A stretch of 64,000 bases of DNA. It comes from Austropuccinia psidii. Taxonomy: Eukaryota; Basidiomycota; Pucciniomycetes; Pucciniales; Sphaerophragmiaceae. Below the pieces are notes generated by a model. It saw only the letters and a program-made list of their open reading frames with translations. It was not told where the DNA came from and did no database searches. Positions 54,225 to 64,000 of this stretch are shown piece by piece. Both the position numbers and the translations under genes were made by a program. Positions within the stretch are counted from its first letter, which is position 1; each line of letters starts with the position of its first letter. The DNA is taken from contig JALGQZ010000007.1 in the NCBI GenBank assembly GCA_023105745.1, positions 52,805,569 through 52,869,568 on the forward strand, read 5' to 3'.

Positions 54225-57200
54225 TTACCTCCCACCAAAAAATAAAATTGTACTACAATTTTATCAATGATAGAAATAATAAAAGTCCCCAAAGGTGGTT
54301 AACGTCCACTGTCCAGCCTCTTTACATCACTCAGATCAAGTAATTTAAAGCACATTTATAGACATATTCAGGCTTGTGGCCTTCTTTCTTGTCTAAATCT
54401 TCTCAGGAGTTTGTCTGAGTCAGGTATGTCTGATTCTGCCAGCCATTCATCTTCATGTGCTGGATTTCTATATCTGACAAGATATTCTCTCTGATTTTTT
54501 CCCCTAAGTCTCCTCTCTTTAATGACTTTCTTTATCTTTTTGTCTTAATTTGGTTCCACTGGTGGGACAGTTAAAGGAGTTGGGTTCCTTAAAGGAAACA
54601 ATTCATTATCAGCTGGTTGATAAGGCTTTATCAAGCTGACTGGAAAGGTGGGGTGTTTATTTTCCAATTCACCACTCAATTCCACTTGAAATGCATTGGT
54701 TCCATGTAAGGCAACAATAACAAAAGGTCCTACATAAGAATCTGTAGCTTTCTTTGGGCCTTTGATATTATTAAAATTCAAGGTTGAAACTAGAACTAAG
54801 TCCCCTACTTTGAAGTCTGTCACTTTATGACTCTTGTCCCACTTCTGTTTTGCATAATCAAAAGAATCATCCATACTTTGTTTTGCATGATTTTTTACTT
54901 TATCAAGCATTATCTTGAAGCTGGAAGCTGTAGGATGAATGTCAATCAAGTCTTTCCTCAGTGTGTCTGCTGGGAGTCTTGGATTCCATCCTTTTTCTAA
55001 CATAGCAGGAGTTTGTCCTGTGGAAGAATGGACTGATGTCTTGTATGCCAATTCTAATGCAGGTATCAGAGTGCACCAGTCATGGGTAAAACCATCTGAG
55101 TCTGTGAATTCTAACCCATAAGCACAAAATCTCCTGATAATGTCTTCTAAAGTTTGAATCATCCTCTCTGCTAGCCCATCTGTCTGAGGGTGATATGCTG
55201 CAGAGGATGATAAATTAGTCCCAAACAATCTATGAAGATTGGTTCAAAGTACAGATGTGAACTTGGGATCTCTGTCACTGATGATATTCTTAAATAATCC
55301 TGTATGAGAAGTAACTCTACTCCATAGAAGAAGAGCTGTATCCATAGCAGTGTCATCTTTATGACATGGTAAGAATATGGGAGTCTTGCTATATCTGTCT
55401 ACAATGACTAAGCAAGCATTATAACTTTTATCACCACTTGGAGGAAGGGGTGTGACCCAATCCATGTGAACAACTTCCCAAGGGGATTTTGGTTCTTGAA
55501 CATGGATCATAAGTCCAAATTTCTTGCCTGTACTCCTGTTTGCCTTTTGACATCTGTCACAGGTATGGCAGTATTCAATGGTTTATTTTCTCCAAGATGG
55601 CCACCATGCACAGTTTTTCACTTTTTCAAGTGTTCTGTCCTCTGAAAGGTGTCCAGAGTAGATGCTGTCATGGCATTCATGGAGAATTGTACTGATAAGC
55701 AATCTGCTGAATAATGTCATTTTACAAGAATGTTTGGTTCTGTGGTAAATAATCCCATCAAACAAGTGAAATCTTCCTTCAAAATGGGAATTTCTCCAAA
55801 CTTCATCTAGTGCATTGACCAAAGATGTATCTTTGCAGTCTTTATCTAATGAAGAATTCAATATATGGCAATTCTTGTCTTGATTATAAGATTCTCTGAC
55901 CTCTTCAAAGAATTCAGTCCCAATATCAGTTATTTTAATCCCTTCAATTGCAATCTGTGGTTCAGCTTCTAAGGGTACATAAGCTGGGTTATCAGGAGTG
56001 TTGGCCAATGCCCACCTGCTAAGTCCATCAGAATTCTTGTGGATGTTTCCTGCTTTGTGGACTATAGTGATGTTTCCTCTATATTCCTGAATGGCTATTT
56101 GCCATCTAAACATATGTCTGTTGGGGGTTTCATGTTAAGAAGTGATTTTACTGCATTACAGTCAGTTATCACTTCAAAAACACTGCCATCAAGATAATAG
56201 TGTAATTTCTCAAGTGCCCATACCAAACATAAGCACTCCATTTGGCTTGCACCATATCTGGCTTCTGTTGGTTTGATTTGCCTTGAGATTTAACAAACTG
56301 GTCCTTCTGTAGGTTTGTCATCAATAATTTGGACATGATGTAGGGCTGCCCCTGATCCATCTCCACATTCATCAATGTAAAATTTGAAGGGAATATTCCA
56401 GTCAGGCATGAGGAGTAAAGGTGCTTCTGTAAGAGCTCTCCTTATCTTCTCATAAGCTTTAATTCTCTCCTGTGTCATCTCAAATACAGTCTGTTGATCA
56501 CAGATTCTATGAAGTGACTTGGCTATAATTGCAAAGTTGTTCAAGTGTTGCCTATAGTAACTAAAAAACCCAAGAAAAGACATCATTTCTTTTTTATTCT
56601 GGGGTATTGGCTTAAGTAGCACTGCTGCTACTTTGTTTTTGTCAAAACCCAAGCTTAAACCAGAAACAATATGTCCTAATGCTTTGAGTTCTTCAAAGAC
56701 AAAATTGCATTTCTTAAGTGAAATTTTCATGTTCACTTCTGCAACTTTGTGAAGTACTCTTGCAAGTCTTTCAAGGTGCAAAGACCATGAATCAGAACAT
56801 ATGTTAATATAATCAATATAAATGATAAGGCATCCTTCAGACAACTCTGTGGGAAAGATTGTATTCATCATTCTTTCATAATGGGATGGAGCATTTTTAA
56901 TGCCAAATCTCATCCTATAATACTCATAAATACCACAGTGAGTGATAATTCTAAGTAATTTCTTAGCTTTAGGCATCAAAACATTCTGATGGAAGCTTTT
57001 CAATGCATCCATTCATGTTATATACTTGGCTTTAGACTATTGAGTCAAGGTTTCTTGAATTCTAGGGATTGGATACCTATCTGGAACTGTGTAGGTACTC
57101 AATGCTCTGAAATCTCCAACCATTCTTGACTTGTCATTATGCAAGGAAATAATAACAGGTGTTTTCACTTCAACTTCCTCATTATGGCCTACTTTTCTTA

Positions 57201-58244
57201 GTACACCAAGTTGGATTAACTCTTGGATATGTTTTTCCAAGGCTTCTCTAGCTCTGAGACTGGCTGGATAAGCTGGTCTTCTAAGTACTGGAGGATATGG
57301 CCTGTCAATATTAAGAGTAATATCAACTTCATGTCCCCTTAGAGCACCTAATGGTTCATTATCAGAGGAAAATGCATTCTTGTATGTGTAAAACACATTA
57401 ATAAGTTCATTCCTCATTTTTGGTGACAATGATGGATTTATTTGTGCTTCAACAAGTTGATCAGACACAAATTCATCTTTATAAGTATCCTTGACAGAAG
57501 ATAGTACAGATATTTGTTTAGGCATATTGGAAAAAGCAAATTTTTGTCTTTTGTTATCCCCAATTGTGAAATATCTGTCTTTATGGTTATTTATGTCAAT
57601 ACCATTAATATTGAAGTAATCATTTCCAAGAATGATGTGCTGAGATGTGCAATAATCCATTACCACAATCTCAGTTTTCATCCTTACACTTCCTGCTGGG
57701 TGTGGAAATACAAGATTAGTGTCTAATATACCCAAGGGGTACATATTGTTACTGGCACTACTAAATTGAACACCTTCTATTGGTAATAGATGGTTTTTCC
57801 ATTCAGGAAGTATAATTTGGAGATAATCTTTTCCCACACAAGTGCAAAATGCCCCTGTATTCAAATTTAGTTTGGCTTCAATATCACTCATCAAAACTGA
57901 TGTGATACAGGATGCTCCAGCAGTGTAACCATTTCCTCTAGCAGGTTTTGTTTTACACATTCTGGCATCTTGGATATTTGTCAGGTTGCAGCAATCCTCA
58001 CTTTACTGTGGCAAGTGGGTATGGACTTCTGTGACCTCAAAGAAACCTGTAATGTTTTCAATGGGATAGTCCTCCACTGGTGTATCCTCAGAGACTGCAG
58101 AATCTTGGTCAGATTTCTCCTTCTCTTCAGTACACTGAATTCCTTCAATGACTTGTGCTTCATTGATTTTTGTCTTTTTGGTGCAAGTGTTGGCTAAATG
58201 TGAAGTACTTTCACATTTATGACACTTCAAGACAGGTCTTTCTG
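54225..58244 (-). mobile_element. Internal region of gypsy chromovirus J, 5' end missing
   Basis: Minus-strand Ty3/gypsy internal DNA from the polypurine tract (54225) to the end of Gag, where gypsy L interrupts near 58244-58262. Domain order is zinc knuckle, protease, reverse transcriptase, RNase H, integrase, chromodomain. CpG is nearly absent. The 5' LTR and most of Gag must lie beyond L, outside the window. Confidence 0.85.
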
Positions 58245-58260
58245 TGTAACAACCACTCAC
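54368..58260 (-). pseudogene. Gag-Pol of chromovirus J with C-terminal chromodomain
   Basis: Minus strand, from high to low coordinate. A CCHC knuckle, C-HK-C-ESTS-H-LANT-C, lies near 58190-58235. The protease has LNTGAF (relatives have DSG/DTG) near 57870. Reverse transcriptase (57960-56290) has a stop near 57037 and an active site reading YIDY instead of YIDD near 56805-56820. RNase H has [11 protein letters not shown] near 56370. Integrase has a zinc-binding ECHDS..GHLSED region (about 55660), a stop near 55583, VVHMDWV near 55470, ISDRDPKF near 55270, a stop near 55244, and AYHPQTDGLAERM near 55170. A GPF-type module near 54715 ends at VPPVEPN and a TAA at 54545-54547. After that TAA the same frame continues as IKKVIKERRLRGKNQREYLV and on through EDEWLAESDIPDSDKLLRRF to TGA at 54368-54370: a chromodomain of about 55 residues, which in this family targets integration to heterochromatin. 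Confidence 0.87.
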
Positions 58261-59004
58261 CAGGGATAAGGGTATTAATCAATACACCCACTACCACACC
58301 TCAAATCAGCAAATCCAGTATCTGCATCAGCATTCAGTTTCAGCAATCTTCATTCTGAAACATGCATACAGTTTGGTACATCAATACAGCCTGTCAATAC
58401 CTGTACAGGGTGGATTCACCCAATACAGTTTCAATACACCATTATGGGACTGTATGATCACTCAAATACACCACACCTCTTTTACAGGTTCTGTACTGCT
58501 GTACAGGGCCTGTATCGGCCAGACTCAATTCCATAATTCAATCCTCTCATGAAAATTCTTCCTCTGGATCAGGGCTGGTGTTTCTCACATATACCAGCCC
58601 CTCTTTCTCTCCCTGGGGACTTTTCCCCAGTTAATTAATTTAGTTTATTTATTATTTTATAATTATTCTTATCCTTATTTTGGGTATTATAATTATTTGA
58701 TTTTAAGTTAGTCTTTGCATTTCTCTCTTTGCCTGTACAGTATGAGTTGGGTGGCCATATCCTTATTAACCCTTCTCTTTCCATTTGGACAGGTTGAAAC
58801 AGTGGACTTGGACTTGTTTGTGGTTGGCTCTTCTATTTCTTATTCTTATTTCTTTGTTGCTGCTTTTCTCATATCTTTTATTATAGTAATTCATTCCTTA
58901 CACTCTTAAGTGTATTCCATCTTTCCATATCTTTGAGCCCTCCATAAGTGAGTCCCAGTTTACTGAGTGCCAGGCTCTCTTCACTTCGAAGAGCCCCTGT
59001 GACA
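58245..59004 (+). repeat. 5' LTR of gypsy L
   Basis: The right end is firm: AAGAGCCCCTGTGACA ends at 59004 and aligns with the 3' ends of the LTRs at 6357 and 62524. Other shared blocks are CTGGGGACTTTTCCCCAGTT (about 58612-58631) and GGTTGAAACAGTG (about 58791). The left end is placed at TGTAACAACC, where J's Gag frame stops making sense, and is tentative. It is shorter than the GGCC-rich relatives. Confidence 0.65.
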
Positions 59005-59264
59005 TTAAATTAATTAACTCATATTTGACTCTTTCTTTTCATTCATTTCTATTCATTTCTCTCATTCATCAATTGTGATCTCTTTTATGATTTAATGATC
59101 TTTAATGATTATGATTTTATCTCTCTCATCAATTTCATCTCATTCATTTCATTCATATGAAATTGATTTTCTTCTTTATTAATCATTGCTGACCATTTCA
59201 TCGCTTCATTTTATATTTTATCAAATCAAATTTTCTCTGTGTTCTTATTCAGGTTCTTTTTAGG

Positions 59265-59690
59265 AATTATTGATTGGTTTAATTGATTGGATTATTCATT
59301 GGTATACATTGGGTTTATTGATTCAGTGATTCAGGATTTTTTCATTTGGATTGATTGATTGACTTTGAATTCTCAAGACATTTTAGTGATCCTCAACAAT
59401 TGATTTGATTATTGATTGATTTTACTCATCAAGATATCTGAATTGATTTCTGAAGATTTGAAATTGATTGATTGATTCCTCAAGCCCTTTATTTCACATT
59501 GAAGACACTGATTTATTGATTGATTGATTATTGATTGAATATTGATTGATTTTTGATTACTCAAGATTATTGATATTTGATTTGAATTTGATTTATTGTT
59601 GATTTTTGATTGAATTGATTGATCGTTGATTGAAGTTGATTTCACCTCAAGAACTGAATTGATTCCTCAAGACTCATCAAGATTTTATTG
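59265..59690 (+). repeat. TGATT-type simple repeat in the leader of L
   Basis: Dense runs of TTGATTGATT and ATTGATTGATT, interspersed with TCAAGA, between the LTR and Gag. There is no coding potential. Confidence 0.8.
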
Positions 59691-59774
59691 TTATTGATTT
59701 GGCCAAGTTTTTATTTCTGTTCTCAATACCATCAAGTTTCTTTTGTTCAACTTCTGTTCCTAATTCCAGTTCAG

Positions 59775-60926
59775 CTTAGTCCCCCAGCAAAGAACACTAG
59801 ATCCCAAAAAATTCCAGCTGTTCTTACTCCTACAACAAGGGCTCCTCTTGACTGCACACCATCAGTTCATCAACTGAGTGCAAATTTGGACAGAGGACCA
59901 CCAATGGAAGGAGAAGCACCCTCAAGAAGAGGTGGAATGAAATATAGAAGATAAAGATCCTTTTCTGGACTTTTGGGTGGCTATCCTGGCATGTCTGAAG
60001 GTGCAAGAGCAAGATTAGGGGAATTTGAATATGAAGAGGGGGAAGAGTCTATGGAAGAGGAAGATTCTGGGGAAACTGAAGTGGCAGATGCCTTGGCAAA
60101 TGCTCCAGAGGTGCCTCAGGGTTCTAATCTAGCCCTTTCTAGTCAACCTCTTGTGTCTCAAACTGACCCAAGTCTCATCAAGATGATGAAGCAGATGACT
60201 CAATTCATGGGGCAACTCACTCAAGCAGTTGCTCCCAGGGACAATTCCAAAGCCCCTGCTTTCAAGACTCCATCCATGAAGGCACCTGATTCTTTTGATG
60301 GTACTCAAGCTCATAAATTGAGAGGATTTATCCAATCCTGTCAATTAATCTTCCATAATGATGCAGCAAATTTCTTCTCTGACAGGAAGAAAGTTCTTTA
60401 CTCAACTTCTTTTCTAACTGGTAGAGCTGAAAAGTGGATTGAACCCTATCTCTCAAATATTTCCAATGAAGACCCTTCCTACCTCCTCAATGATTGGCCA
60501 TTATTTGAATCCCAATTATTCACTCTGTTTGGTGACCTCAATGAAGTCAGGAAAGCTGAACAAGAGCTGGGCAATTTGAGGATGAAGGAAAGTGGTCATG
60601 TATCCTTGTACATTTCAGATTTCAGAAGCTTAATGTCAAGAATTGGAGATTGGGGGGAAAGAGCTTATATCCATGTTTACAGAAGAGGATTTGCATCAAG
60701 ATTATTGGATAAGTTGGCTTCTCACCCTGGAAATTTTGATACTCTTCAAGAACTTATGGATTTCACTTTAGAGTTAGACATAAGATATCATGAGAGGCAA
60801 AAAGAAAAGGGTGGAAATCAAGAAAAGAAGCCTCCAGTTAATGGATCCAATCAATCTAGGCCTCCTCAAAACTCATCTTCAAAGAGGCCTCACCAGAAGA
60901 AGAATAAGAAGGGCAAGCAATTTTAA
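59775..60926 (+). pseudogene. Gag of gypsy L
   Basis: One frame from about 59775 to TAA 60924, broken only by a TAA at 59952-59954. An acidic stretch (60030-60090, EYEEGEESMEEEDSGE) precedes a retrotransposon Gag capsid-type region: APDSFDGTQAHKLRGFIQSC, FLTGRAEKWIEPYL, FGDLNEVRKAEQEL, a YISDFR..W motif and LPxxL-like repeats (about 60270-60790). A basic tail KRPHQKKNKKGKQ ends it. The first ATG after the stop is 59991. The original start is not identified. Confidence 0.8.
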
Positions 60927-62522
60927 TTTTCAAAGGACAAGCCTCATGCTGCTCTCCTCAATAAGGACAATAAATCAATTGGTTCTTAAAAGGAGAGGAG
61001 GATCAAAGAGGGGTTGTGTACTTATTGTGGTGGAAAGCACCCAATTGAAAAATGCTTCAAGAGACCTCAGAACAAGCCTGGGTCATCATCAAGAGGCTTC
61101 CCTAGCAAGCAGGGAAAAGCCTGAGTGGGAATCATGATGTGTTCAATGGTTCTCACTTATTTCCTTCAAGAGCACAATTGTTCACTCTGAATACTAGTGT
61201 CATGAAATCTTTAAAATTTCTTATTTTTTCTTCTATCTCTGATATTTTTTATAGTATTCTCATTGATTCTGGTGCTACAAACTCTTTTATTGCAAAGAAT
61301 TTTGTTCTCAAGTACTCATTGACTCTGTCAGAGCTCCTGAAAAGATTCCTCTTTTCATTCTGGATTCTAATGAATCCCCTGCCTTGTTCATCACTCATTA
61401 TACCAAGTGGGTAGTTGACTTGCCTTCCTTCCCAAGCTTTGAATGGGACTTCTTTATCATAGATTCACCCAAGGGAGAAGACCTGATATTGGCCTATGAT
61501 TTCCTTTACCATTTTAATCCCATTATTGATTGGAAAAATGGATTGATCACCTATGATTCTAGTCATAAGAATTCTAGTGGTATTATTCCTTCTACTAGTA
61601 ATGACTTAGCCACTGCTGTCAACAGTGTTGCTCTGGCTGGTGAACTTAAGACACCTTCCCTTCCTTCTTCTGTCCATACCCCTCCCATCATTCCCTCTCA
61701 GTCATTACTTCCATTAAGAGATGAAGTCTTCAAAGAGATAAAGGATGTTGGAGAAGATTTTGCCATATCTTCAATTCATCTCTTCCAAGGGGATATGGAC
61801 CTTCCTCCCTTATCTTTTCATGCATCCCTGGAGGAGCAGTGGGATGAGGAGGGAGCCAGAAGAAATTGAAATTGTGCTGAAGGTTGTTCCTCCTGCTTAT
61901 CACCAATATTTGGATGTATTCTCCAAGGTGAAAGCAGAGAAACTTCCTTCACACTGCGCCTGTGATCACCATATCAAATTGGAGGGTCTTCTACCTCCAA
62001 TTCGTGTTATCTACTCCTTATCAAATCAAGAGTCATAAACACTACGGGCCTGCATTTCAGAGAATGTAGAGAAAGGTTTCATTAGACCAAGCTCCTCTTC
62101 AACAGGAGCACCTGTCCTTTTTGTCAAGAAAAAGGATGGAGGTCTTCATTTGTGTGTTGACTACCGCAAACTCAATGCTGTCACTAGGAAGAACAGATAC
62201 CCTGTTCCTCCTATGAACCAGCTCCTTACCGTATTCAACGGTTCCACTATCTTCTCCAAGATAGATTTGCGTGGTGCATATAACCTCCTGAGAATCAAAG
62301 AGGGGGATGAGCACTTAACTGCCTTCAGAACCGAGTATGGTAGTTATGAGTATTTGGTCATGCCATTTGGTTTGACCAATGCTCCTGCTTCTTTCCAGAA
62401 TCTTGTGAATGATATATTTGCAAATTTCTTGGATGTGTTTGTTGTGGTTTATCTAGATGATATTATGGTATTCTCAAGTTCTGAGGAAGAACATGTCAAA
62501 CATGTGACCCCTGTCCTCCAAA
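60927..62522 (+). pseudogene. Protease and reverse transcriptase of gypsy L
   Basis: After Gag, CTYCGGKHPIEKC near 61014-61052 is a zinc knuckle (C-x2-C-x3-H-x4-C), in frame after stops at 60924 and near 60985. The protease has LIDSGATNSFIAKNF near 61262; a frameshift near 61390 leads to FFIIDSPKGEDLILAYDFL (61450-61510), the typical end of a gypsy protease. The reverse transcriptase has a TAA near 62036, then [44 protein letters not shown] and an intact YLDDIMVFS near 62450-62475. It ends at EEHVKHV, where the LTR begins. Only the first half of Pol is present, so it cannot be functional. Confidence 0.85.
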
Positions 62523-62523
62523 G

Positions 62524-64000
62524 TGTCACAGGGGCTCTTGTGGAAATACGAGAGTTGCCTGGCACTCAGGAATCAAGAACTCACTTGGAGGGCTCCAAAA
62601 GATGATAAGAAATATTATGGAATATATTTCTTAAGCAGGAATAAAAGAAAGGACAAGTATGCCAAAGAACAAAGAATGATAAGAAGGAAGCCAAGGCCAA
62701 AGATAAAATAAAACCAAGGCCAAGAAGCCGACCAAGTGAATCCTCAATTCACTGTTTCAACCTGCCAGAAAGAACAATGGAATTAGTAAAGGATATGACC
62801 ACCAATATCCACTGACAGGCAAAGGAAGAAAAGAGAAAAGGGTGCTAATGACTGACTTAAGATTATCAGTATTAACTTTAATAATGTAAAAGAAAATAAG
62901 GATAAAAATAAATCCAATATATTAATTAACTGGGGAAAAAGTCCCCAGGTGATGAAAGGTGGCCAGTATATGTGAAAAGCTGAAAGATTGATCCTGGAAG
63001 GTGGATCAATGACTGTATTGTCCGAATCAGGAAATACAGTTATGGCCATTTTGAAATTTGAACTGTGTGATGGAATTCACACAGTGGAATAAGAAATGGC
63101 CCAATTGGGTCAAGGCCATACAGGTTGATTGAATAAGGCCTGTACGGATGAATTGGGTTGTCCAAGGAGTATTGAATACTTGATGTCTTGACAACTGATT
63201 TGAATGATGTAATACCTCTTGAGAATTGACCTTAAAATAATCCTGAATGAACTGTACCAACCCAACTCCTGCAGGTACAGGTGGTTGGGGTCCTTGAATG
63301 ATCTTCTGAATTGCCGCCATGGATTGCCAGACTGATGAGCTGAAAAGTCCTCCTTCAAAATCGGCGTTGGAATTATGGACCTTCAAATGGAAAGGTGGAA
63401 TTGGGTCCTGAAAACGTCACCATTTGATTGCTGAGTAAAAATGGTGCATAATGGTATATAATACCATATATGCACCACACCTGCAATCTTGAGTACGGAG
63501 TGCATGAAGGAAACAAAAGAATTCCCCTTAAGTTGAGGGGAAGGCTTGCTGAGCTGATCTGGTGGCCTCTGGTGGTTGCCAGAGGCCATGGTGGAAATAT
63601 TAATCCATGGTGGTCCATGGCCAAAATTGGGTCCTACGGGATTTATGGCCAAAAAGGGTGTCCAAGGGGGATTTGGTCATTTTTGGGTCCAAGGAAGTCA
63701 TGGCCAAAATTAGCTCAGATGGGCCCAATTGTGGTTTGACACCCACCTGGCTGGCCCCTTTTGGCCCCATTGGATTAGGCCAAAAGGGGCCTAATTGGCC
63801 TACGGACCGTAGAAGCCGTAGGGGGCCTAAATGGCCCAAAAAGGCCATTTAGGCCAAAACCCCCATAATGAAAGGGGTTGGCCAGGGGCCAATGATGATG
63901 GCTAGGGGGTCCAGAACCCCCTGCAAGATAAAAGGACCCCCCCAGGCCCAAAATAAAAGATGAAGGCCTGGGGGTTGGTGAGGTGGAAATTGGCCAAGAA
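62524..64000 (-). mobile_element. GGCC-rich gypsy LTR cutting L, runs off the window
   Basis: Minus-oriented. Its 3' end is at 62524 (plus reading TGTCACAGGGGCTC). It matches the LTR at 4850-6357 through GGAGCCCTCCAAGTGAGTTC, GGTTGAAACAGTGAATTGAGG, the CCCCAGTTAATTAATATATTGG block and a GGCC-rich part at 63590-63860. It continues beyond the window, so solo or full-length status is unknown. An ORF at 63383-63652 (minus) shares WYYxPLCxIFxQxSNGDxFRT with the ORF at 5427-5732. From memory, similar ORFs are common among predicted Austropuccinia proteins. Confidence 0.75.

Larger units (their letters stand above)
58245..62523 (+). mobile_element. Gypsy element L, truncated by an LTR
   Basis: A plus-strand Ty3/gypsy element from a second lineage: LTR (to 59004), a long repeat-filled leader (59005-59690), Gag, zinc knuckle, protease and reverse transcriptase. 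The sequence is cut at 62523 by the minus-strand LTR just after the RT active-site region. RNase H, integrase and the 3' LTR are not in the window. It is inserted in J. Confidence 0.82.

Noticed and set aside
57514..57726. Plus-strand ORF of 70 codons
   Set aside because: It is antisense to the protease/RT region of chromovirus J and has no independent features.
59409..59645. Minus-strand ORF rich in INQSINQS
   Set aside because: It is a translation of the TGATT simple repeat.
1..64000. CRISPR arrays, rRNA or tRNA genes
   Set aside because: No regularly spaced repeats and no complete tRNA cloverleaf or rRNA sequence were seen. The tRNA-like matches are only 12-14-nt primer sites of retroelements.

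Overview
This window is repeat-dense eukaryotic DNA, most likely from a rust fungus (Pucciniales). The signs are: a short secreted-protein gene with a small GT-AG intron; many Ty1/copia elements whose Gag carries a GKHNP-type zinc motif that I associate with rusts; a chromodomain Ty3/gypsy element; low GC; and strong CpG loss everywhere except in the youngest elements and the host gene. From memory only, the gypsy families and the ORFs inside the GGCC-rich LTRs resemble Austropuccinia psidii (myrtle rust). No search was run.

Layout. 1-6357: AT-rich DNA with old repeats, a truncated gypsy LTR (4013-4480) and a GGCC-rich LTR ending at 6357. 6358-7530: CpG-containing host DNA with a TATA box at 7381. 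7531-12541: intact copia element A (LTRs differ at 1 of 513 sites; TSD ATTAC; one 1293-aa Gag-Pol ORF). 12555-12957: the host gene, a 29-aa signal-peptide exon, a short intron, and a second exon rich in Tyr, Asn and Asp. Element A sits in its 5' UTR, 13 bp before the ATG. 13175-45802: copia element G, inserted 217 bp downstream of the gene stop and itself hit by B, C, D and E. D carries a gypsy solo LTR and E carries copia F. Almost every junction can be read from 5-bp target-site duplications, so G's two LTRs reassemble to 718 and 717 bp. 45803-46277: downstream host flank. 46364-51226: minus-strand copia H, inside an older relative of itself. 51327-52305: 3' end of another minus-strand copia (K), cut by minus-strand chromovirus J (52306-about 58244). 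J is cut by plus-strand gypsy L (about 58245-62523), which is cut by a minus-strand GGCC-rich LTR (62524 to the window end).

There is no multi-gene pathway here. The biology is the retrotransposons, their priming signals, their decay, and one host secreted-protein gene caught between them. The most interesting signal is the primer binding site. Five copia elements (A, B, D, E, H) have GATTTACAGTCT(TG) directly after the 5' LTR, the reverse complement of a tRNA-Tyr anticodon arm. Element C has GATTATGAGACC, the reverse complement of a Met-CAU anticodon arm. Both imply priming by a 5' half-tRNA ending at nucleotide 40. Elements G and F instead have a TGGTAGC site of the usual tRNA 3'-end type.
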